Shown here: piece after piece, positions 60,441 to 64,000 of the stretch | Position numbering within the stretch: the stretch's first letter is position 1 | Layout: each line of letters begins with the position of its first letter | NCBI RefSeq assembly: GCF_026790145.1 | Contig: NZ_JALAMS010000009.1 | Span: forward strand, 1 to 64,000 | Direction: 5' to 3' | DNA from: Bacillus_I endophytica_A | Lineage (GTDB): Bacteria; Bacillota; Bacilli; Bacillales; Bacillaceae_H | Length of the DNA stretch: 64,000 bases | Notes under the pieces: generated by a model | Databases searched by the model: none | Seen by the model: only the letters and a program-made list of their open reading frames with translations | Told to the model about the DNA's origin: nothing | Translations under genes and position numbers: made by a program

Positions 60441-61709
60441 ATGAAGAAACACACGATAACAGCTTTACTATTTTTTCTAGGTATTTTACTAATGCCGCTG
60501 ACAGCACAAGCGGAATCATCTTCTCCAACAAAAGACGAACTTTTTTTTCGATCTCAAAATCAAGATAACGTAGAACAGTTAATACAAGAAGTGTTTGGAA
60601 GCTATGATGCTTTTAAAAACTATGGAACCGTTTATTTTGCTGATGATGGGACAATTACGCTCGGCTTTACAGAGAGAAATGAAAAAGTAAAAACATTCGA
60701 AAATAAAGTAAATGACCTTATACGTGAAACAACTCTTGCTTACCGACCATCTCTTATGAAAGAAACGGCTCCTATTGTACATTATAAACGTGCTGCTTAC
60801 AGCACAAGCGATTTAGAACATGTAGAAGAACAACTTTGGCACAACATGAGACAGCTAGGATTAGCCGAACAAAACAAAACAATGATGACTTCTATTGATA
60901 CAGAGCATGAAAAAGTGATTCTTGAGGTCCATAACATGTCATCTATTGATAAAGAGAAGTTAACACAAGCACTTCCTTCGATCGTAGAAATTCAAGAAAA
61001 TGCTGACCTTTCTTCCCCACGCATTCAGCTTTCTCGAGAAAGAGACTGGACGAAGCTTGGCGGAGGGATTCGCGTACATGATAGCGCAGGAAACTATTGT
61101 ACAACAGCTGGAGTAGCTCAAAAAGGAAGTCGTTATTTCTTGCTTACAGCAGGTCATTGTCTAAATGGGGATAAAAGCGTCGTCTACCAAGGATCAACCG
61201 TTGTTGGTCATGATCATTCAACAGCTAACTATTCAGGCATTGATGTTGGTCTTATTTCACTTGATGCTAATACTCTTGCAAGCGGCCGCTACGCAACACG
61301 TCTCTTCTATGAACGTGCTGAAGATAAAAGTGACTATGATTCATTTATTACAGGCTATGCTCCTGTTTATCAAAATGCCTATGTTTGCAAATCCGGTATC
61401 ACAACGGGTGTTACGTGCGGTTATGTAACGAAGAGCAGCACAACTGTAGATTTTGCGAATGATAGATATGGAGAGCTAAAAACAGCCTTTATTCGCGGTG
61501 AAGAAGGTTCTTTTTATTCTAGAGGGGGAGACAGCGGAGCTATTACATATGATCCTGTTACACATAAGCTCTATGGAATTCATGTTGGTGGCATTGCAAA
61601 TGGCACATATGGCTGGATGACCAAAATTACGGATGTCATCGATCACTATAGTTCACCAAATGAACCGTTTCTTCCATACTCAAACTCTCAAAATATCAAA
61701 CTCTCGTAA
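60441..61709 (+). CDS. Secreted S1-family serine protease (streptogrisin/alpha-lytic-like)
   Basis: A 422-residue preproprotease. Signal peptide residues 1-24 (ending TAQAE); a pro-domain of about 170 residues (NVEQLIQEVFGSYDAFKNYG, VILEVHNMSSIDKEKLTQAL); then the mature chymotrypsin-like domain from about 200. Catalytic residues: His in FLLTAGHCLNGDKS, Asp in YSGIDVGLISLDA, Ser in SRGGDSGAITYD. Cys pairs flank the His (YCTT...HC) and lie at YVCKSGITTGVTCGYV. The fold is that of streptogrisins and alpha-lytic protease, which are common in actinomycetes and less so in bacilli. The ATG follows AAAGGACAAAA. It is monocistronic. Confidence 0.88.
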   Translation: MKKHTITALLFFLGILLMPLTAQAESSSPTKDELFFRSQNQDNVEQLIQEVFGSYDAFKNYGTVYFADDGTITLGFTERNEKVKTFENKVNDLIRETTLAYRPSLMKETAPIVHYKRAAYSTSDLEHVEEQLWHNMRQLGLAEQNKTMMTSIDTEHEKVILEVHNMSSIDKEKLTQALPSIVEIQENADLSSPRIQLSRERDWTKLGGGIRVHDSAGNYCTTAGVAQKGSRYFLLTAGHCLNGDKSVVYQGSTVVGHDHSTANYSGIDVGLISLDANTLASGRYATRLFYERAEDKSDYDSFITGYAPVYQNAYVCKSGITTGVTCGYVTKSSTTVDFANDRYGELKTAFIRGEEGSFYSRGGDSGAITYDPVTHKLYGIHVGGIANGTYGWMTKITDVIDHYSSPNEPFLPYSNSQNIKLS

Positions 61710-61742
61710 AAAAACAGCAGGGAAACTCCCTGCTGTTTTTTT
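61708..61742. terminator. Bidirectional terminator
   Basis: AAAACAGCAGGGA and TCCCTGCTGTTTT flank AAC. It ends the protease (+) and ggt (-). Confidence 0.9.
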
Positions 61743-63493
61743 TATTTACCTTTTACAGTGTCCACTCCAGCTGCACTACCAACTCTTGATGAATCAGCTG
61801 CACCCAGATAAAAAGAATCATAAATATCAATTGTTTGTACATTTCCAATCTCTTCTGGCTTATCATCAAATTTGTATCCTAACTTTTCAAGCTCTTTTAT
61901 TGTCTCAGATGGAATTCCTTTTTCATATCTAATATTCGGATATGTCGGAGTATAAATACGTGGTTCTTCAATGGCAGCTTCTTCCGACATACCATAGTCA
62001 ATTTTATTAATCAATGTTTGAGCAACAGAAGCGATAATAGTTGGTCCTCCTGGAGATCCTACTGTTATAACAGGCTTGTGATCTTTTAGAACGATAGTCG
62101 GCGACATACTGCTCATCGGACGCTTATTTGGCTGGACTTCATTTGGCCCTCCTGGATAAGCATCAAAATCGGTCATTTCATTATTTAACATTATTCCATA
62201 GCCAGGTACCATAATTCCTGTTCCGAAAACTTGTTCAATTGTTGTTGTATAGGAAACAAGATTCCCCCACTTATCAGCAATTGTAAAATGCGTTGTTTGC
62301 CCAATTTCTTTGTCATCTTTTTTCGGCACGTATTCTGTTTCAGGTTTTCCTCCTTGATAACTCCATGGATCTCCTGGTTTTACATTTTTATTTGCTTTCA
62401 AAAGCTCGATTTCTTTACTTCGTTTTTCTAAATAGTTTTCATTAAGCATGCCTGAAATGGGGACGTCCACAAAGTCCGTGTCACCAATATACTTATTTCG
62501 GTCTGCGAAAGCGAGATGCATTGCTTCAGCGACAAGATTGTACTTCTCTTTCGACCGTGCACCATACTGACTAATATTATAAGGCTCAAGCATTTTTAAA
62601 ATTTGTAAAACCGTCAATCCTCCAGAACTTGGGGGAGGCATTGAGATAATATCATAACCGTGATATGTTCCTTTAATTGGCGTTTGTTCTTTTACTGTAT
62701 AATCTTCCAAATCCTCTTCTGTCATACTTCCGCCATGATCTTTGACTGTTTTTACAATGGCTTTTCCTAATTCTCCATCGTAAAGGGCTTGAGATCCTTC
62801 TTTTCCAATTAATTGTAAGGTTTTAGCTAAATCTCTTTGTTTTAAAAGTGCTCCTTCCTTTAAAACTTGTCCGTTTGGCGCATACACCCTTTTTGCTTCT
62901 TCCGACAGCTTGTCCTTACTATCTTCAATACTATCTGAAAGCGTATCACTCACATTAAATCCATCTTTTGCAAGATTTTCAGCAGGTTTAACAAGAGCTT
63001 TCCACTTCATTTTTCCCCATTTTTCATGTGCTTCTTCGAGTCCAAGGAGCGTACCTGGCACTCCAACAGCTTTCCCTGACGTGTGGCGTTCTTTAAATGG
63101 AATAGCTTTTCCATTTTCGTCTAGAAAAAGATCTGCGGTTACATCACTTGGCGCTTTTTCCCGGCTGTTTATGATGGATACTTGCTTTGTTTTGCCGTCA
63201 TAAACCATCATAAATCCCCCGCCACCAATGCCTGACATCATCGGCTCTGTTACATTTAAAGCGAGCTGAACAGCAACCGCTGCATCAACAGCTGTTCCCC
63301 CTTTTTCAAGCACCTCTTGTCCAACCCTAGTTGCATAAGGCTCTGCTGTTGCTACCATGCCTTCTTTTCCAACATCAACTTTGCTTACAGGAAGAGAAGA
63401 CGTGCTTTTAGCAGATACGCTAGATAAACTGCCCCCTAGCGTAAGAGAAAAAAGAATAAAGACTGTTAAAAATTTAGACAAAGTCTTTCTCAT
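61742..63493 (-). CDS. ggt: Gamma-glutamyltransferase
   Basis: A 583-residue secreted gamma-glutamyltranspeptidase that hydrolyses or transfers gamma-glutamyl groups from glutathione, glutamine or poly-gamma-glutamate. A signal peptide occupies residues 1-29 (ending SVSA). The large subunit carries YATRVGQEVLEKGGTAVDAA and SGIGGGGFMMVYDGK. The autocatalytic cleavage site and nucleophile Thr is at the start of TTHFTIADKWGN (about residue 402). Later motifs are NNEMTDFDAYPGGPNEVQPN (lid region) and MSSMSPTIVLKDHKPV and GSPGGPTIIASVAQ. GAGGAATT precedes the ATG. Confidence 0.94.
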   Translation of the reverse strand: MRKTLSKFLTVFILFSLTLGGSLSSVSAKSTSSLPVSKVDVGKEGMVATAEPYATRVGQEVLEKGGTAVDAAVAVQLALNVTEPMMSGIGGGGFMMVYDGKTKQVSIINSREKAPSDVTADLFLDENGKAIPFKERHTSGKAVGVPGTLLGLEEAHEKWGKMKWKALVKPAENLAKDGFNVSDTLSDSIEDSKDKLSEEAKRVYAPNGQVLKEGALLKQRDLAKTLQLIGKEGSQALYDGELGKAIVKTVKDHGGSMTEEDLEDYTVKEQTPIKGTYHGYDIISMPPPSSGGLTVLQILKMLEPYNISQYGARSKEKYNLVAEAMHLAFADRNKYIGDTDFVDVPISGMLNENYLEKRSKEIELLKANKNVKPGDPWSYQGGKPETEYVPKKDDKEIGQTTHFTIADKWGNLVSYTTTIEQVFGTGIMVPGYGIMLNNEMTDFDAYPGGPNEVQPNKRPMSSMSPTIVLKDHKPVITVGSPGGPTIIASVAQTLINKIDYGMSEEAAIEEPRIYTPTYPNIRYEKGIPSETIKELEKLGYKFDDKPEEIGNVQTIDIYDSFYLGAADSSRVGSAAGVDTVKGK

Positions 63494-63915
63494 AAAATTC
63501 CTCCTTTTACAAACTTTTCTGGCTTTTCAATTATCTCATGTTTATACCTAAAAAATGAGAGCCTTTTTCCCTAACTCCCCTGTTCTTTCCTCGACAGAAA
63601 CAGTCAAAATAAGTGTTTTTCCTCTTCTTTATAAAGAAAAGTACGCCACTAAAGGAGTTCTTTTCTTCAATCTATGAGGACTATTATTCTAGAAAGCTTA
63701 CGATGTCTTTACAAGCTTTTCTCCTCAAATTGACTATTATAAATCGCTAATGTTAATTCCTACATCATGTAAGTCATTTAAACTGCCGTTTAGCGTGGCG
63801 CTTAAAATTTGTATGAAAGCCGTCATCTTGTTTTCTTCTTGGTCATTAAGCTATTAGGAATTTTCTTTGGATCACCTTTTCAATAAAAAAATTGCTGCGA
63901 GCATCGCAGCAATTT
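63494..63915. other. Gene-poor region with a short coding-like remnant
   Basis: On the minus strand a frame ending with TAA at 63737-63739 reads LNDQEENKMTAFIQILSATL then NGSLNDLHDVGINISDL (about 36 codons, internal ATG at about 63813). It looks protein-like but has no ribosome binding site and is probably the tail of a decayed small gene. The rest shows nothing recognisable. Confidence 0.3.
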
Positions 63916-63918
63916 TTA
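63888..63918 (-). terminator. Terminator of the edge gene
   Basis: AAAATTGCTGCGA and TCGCAGCAATTTTT flank GCA. It overlaps the stop of the gene entering from the right edge. Confidence 0.88.
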
Positions 63919-64000
63919 AATAGCCTTTAAACGACTTTCTTCTTCCTTTTGAAATAAGTGGCCATAAATAGGGTACTTCTTATCGATTTTTCCCTCTATA
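63916..64000 (-). CDS. C-terminal fragment of a gene cut by the window edge
   Basis: An open frame runs from the edge to TAA at 63916-63918, giving IEGKIDKKYPIYGHLFQKEE and ESRLKAI. It is followed by a strong terminator, so it is a genuine gene end. Too little is present to name a family. Confidence 0.6.
   Translation of the reverse strand, partial: IEGKIDKKYPIYGHLFQKEEESRLKAI

Noticed and set aside
1..64000. CRISPR arrays, tRNA or rRNA genes, intact insertion sequences
   Set aside because: No regularly spaced direct repeats, no cloverleaf-like sequences with GTTCGA-type arms, and no transposase motifs were found on either strand.

Overview
The window is a low-GC Firmicute chromosome segment, most likely from a Bacillaceae member (Bacillus or Priestia type; no 16S or other decisive marker is present). 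Supporting signs are strong AGGAGG-type ribosome binding sites, TTG and GTG starts, Rho-independent terminators after most operons, and homologues of Bacillus genes such as yycC, ypcP, yerD, cvfB/yitL, ycgR/ycgQ, lnrLMN, ytrA and topB. I see no rRNA, tRNA, CRISPR array, intact transposase or prophage.

Region 1-9000 looks accessory. Three same-orientation copies of an intergenic repeat (12-80, 2882-3072, 8181-8360) bracket a TPP-riboswitch-controlled operon (an SDR reductase and an FMN-dependent monooxygenase), a VOC protein, four GNAT acetyltransferase genes (one frameshifted), and a secreted M23 endopeptidase with a companion SH3 protein. Decayed coding remnants follow at 8449-8981.

Region 9000-26000 is transport and regulation: an UgpCAEB-type ABC sugar/glycerophosphodiester importer; a DHA2 efflux pump with its PadR repressor; a protein built from duplicated ribbon-helix-helix-like modules; a secreted alpha/beta hydrolase; an EmrAB-like efflux operon that ends with its own MarR regulator; YpcP exonuclease; an AhpD-like protein; and Lrp and MarR regulators.

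Region 26000-40200 is mostly housekeeping: CvfB; YerD, whose start lies on a truncated, frameshifted pyruvate oxidase gene; the YcgR/YcgQ permease pair; a CorC/HlyC-type protein with an unusual structured leader; an SH3-polysaccharide deacetylase; an ABC exporter and an MFS exporter diverging from a perfect Fur-box palindrome; YycC; HU; and a PhzF protein.

Region 40200-64000 is rich in envelope-stress ABC systems: an Lnr (linearmycin-type) two-component system with its ABC transporter; a two-gene ABC exporter; and a YtrA-type GntR regulator with ABC genes, an ECF sigma factor and a well-formed TAACTGTA-N13-TACAGTTA operator. These are followed by small genes of unknown function (one carrying an in-frame stop), a PrpE-like phosphatase, a YhgE/Pip protein with a long repeat stalk, topoisomerase III, a secreted S1 serine protease and gamma-glutamyltransferase. 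A C-terminal gene fragment runs off the right edge.

The most interesting leads are the TPP-riboswitch SDR/monooxygenase operon, the four-module RHH-like protein, the SD-sequestering leader of the CorC-type gene, the pox/yerD junction, the sigma factor without an anti-sigma gene in the YtrA-like operon, and the dispersed repeat family.
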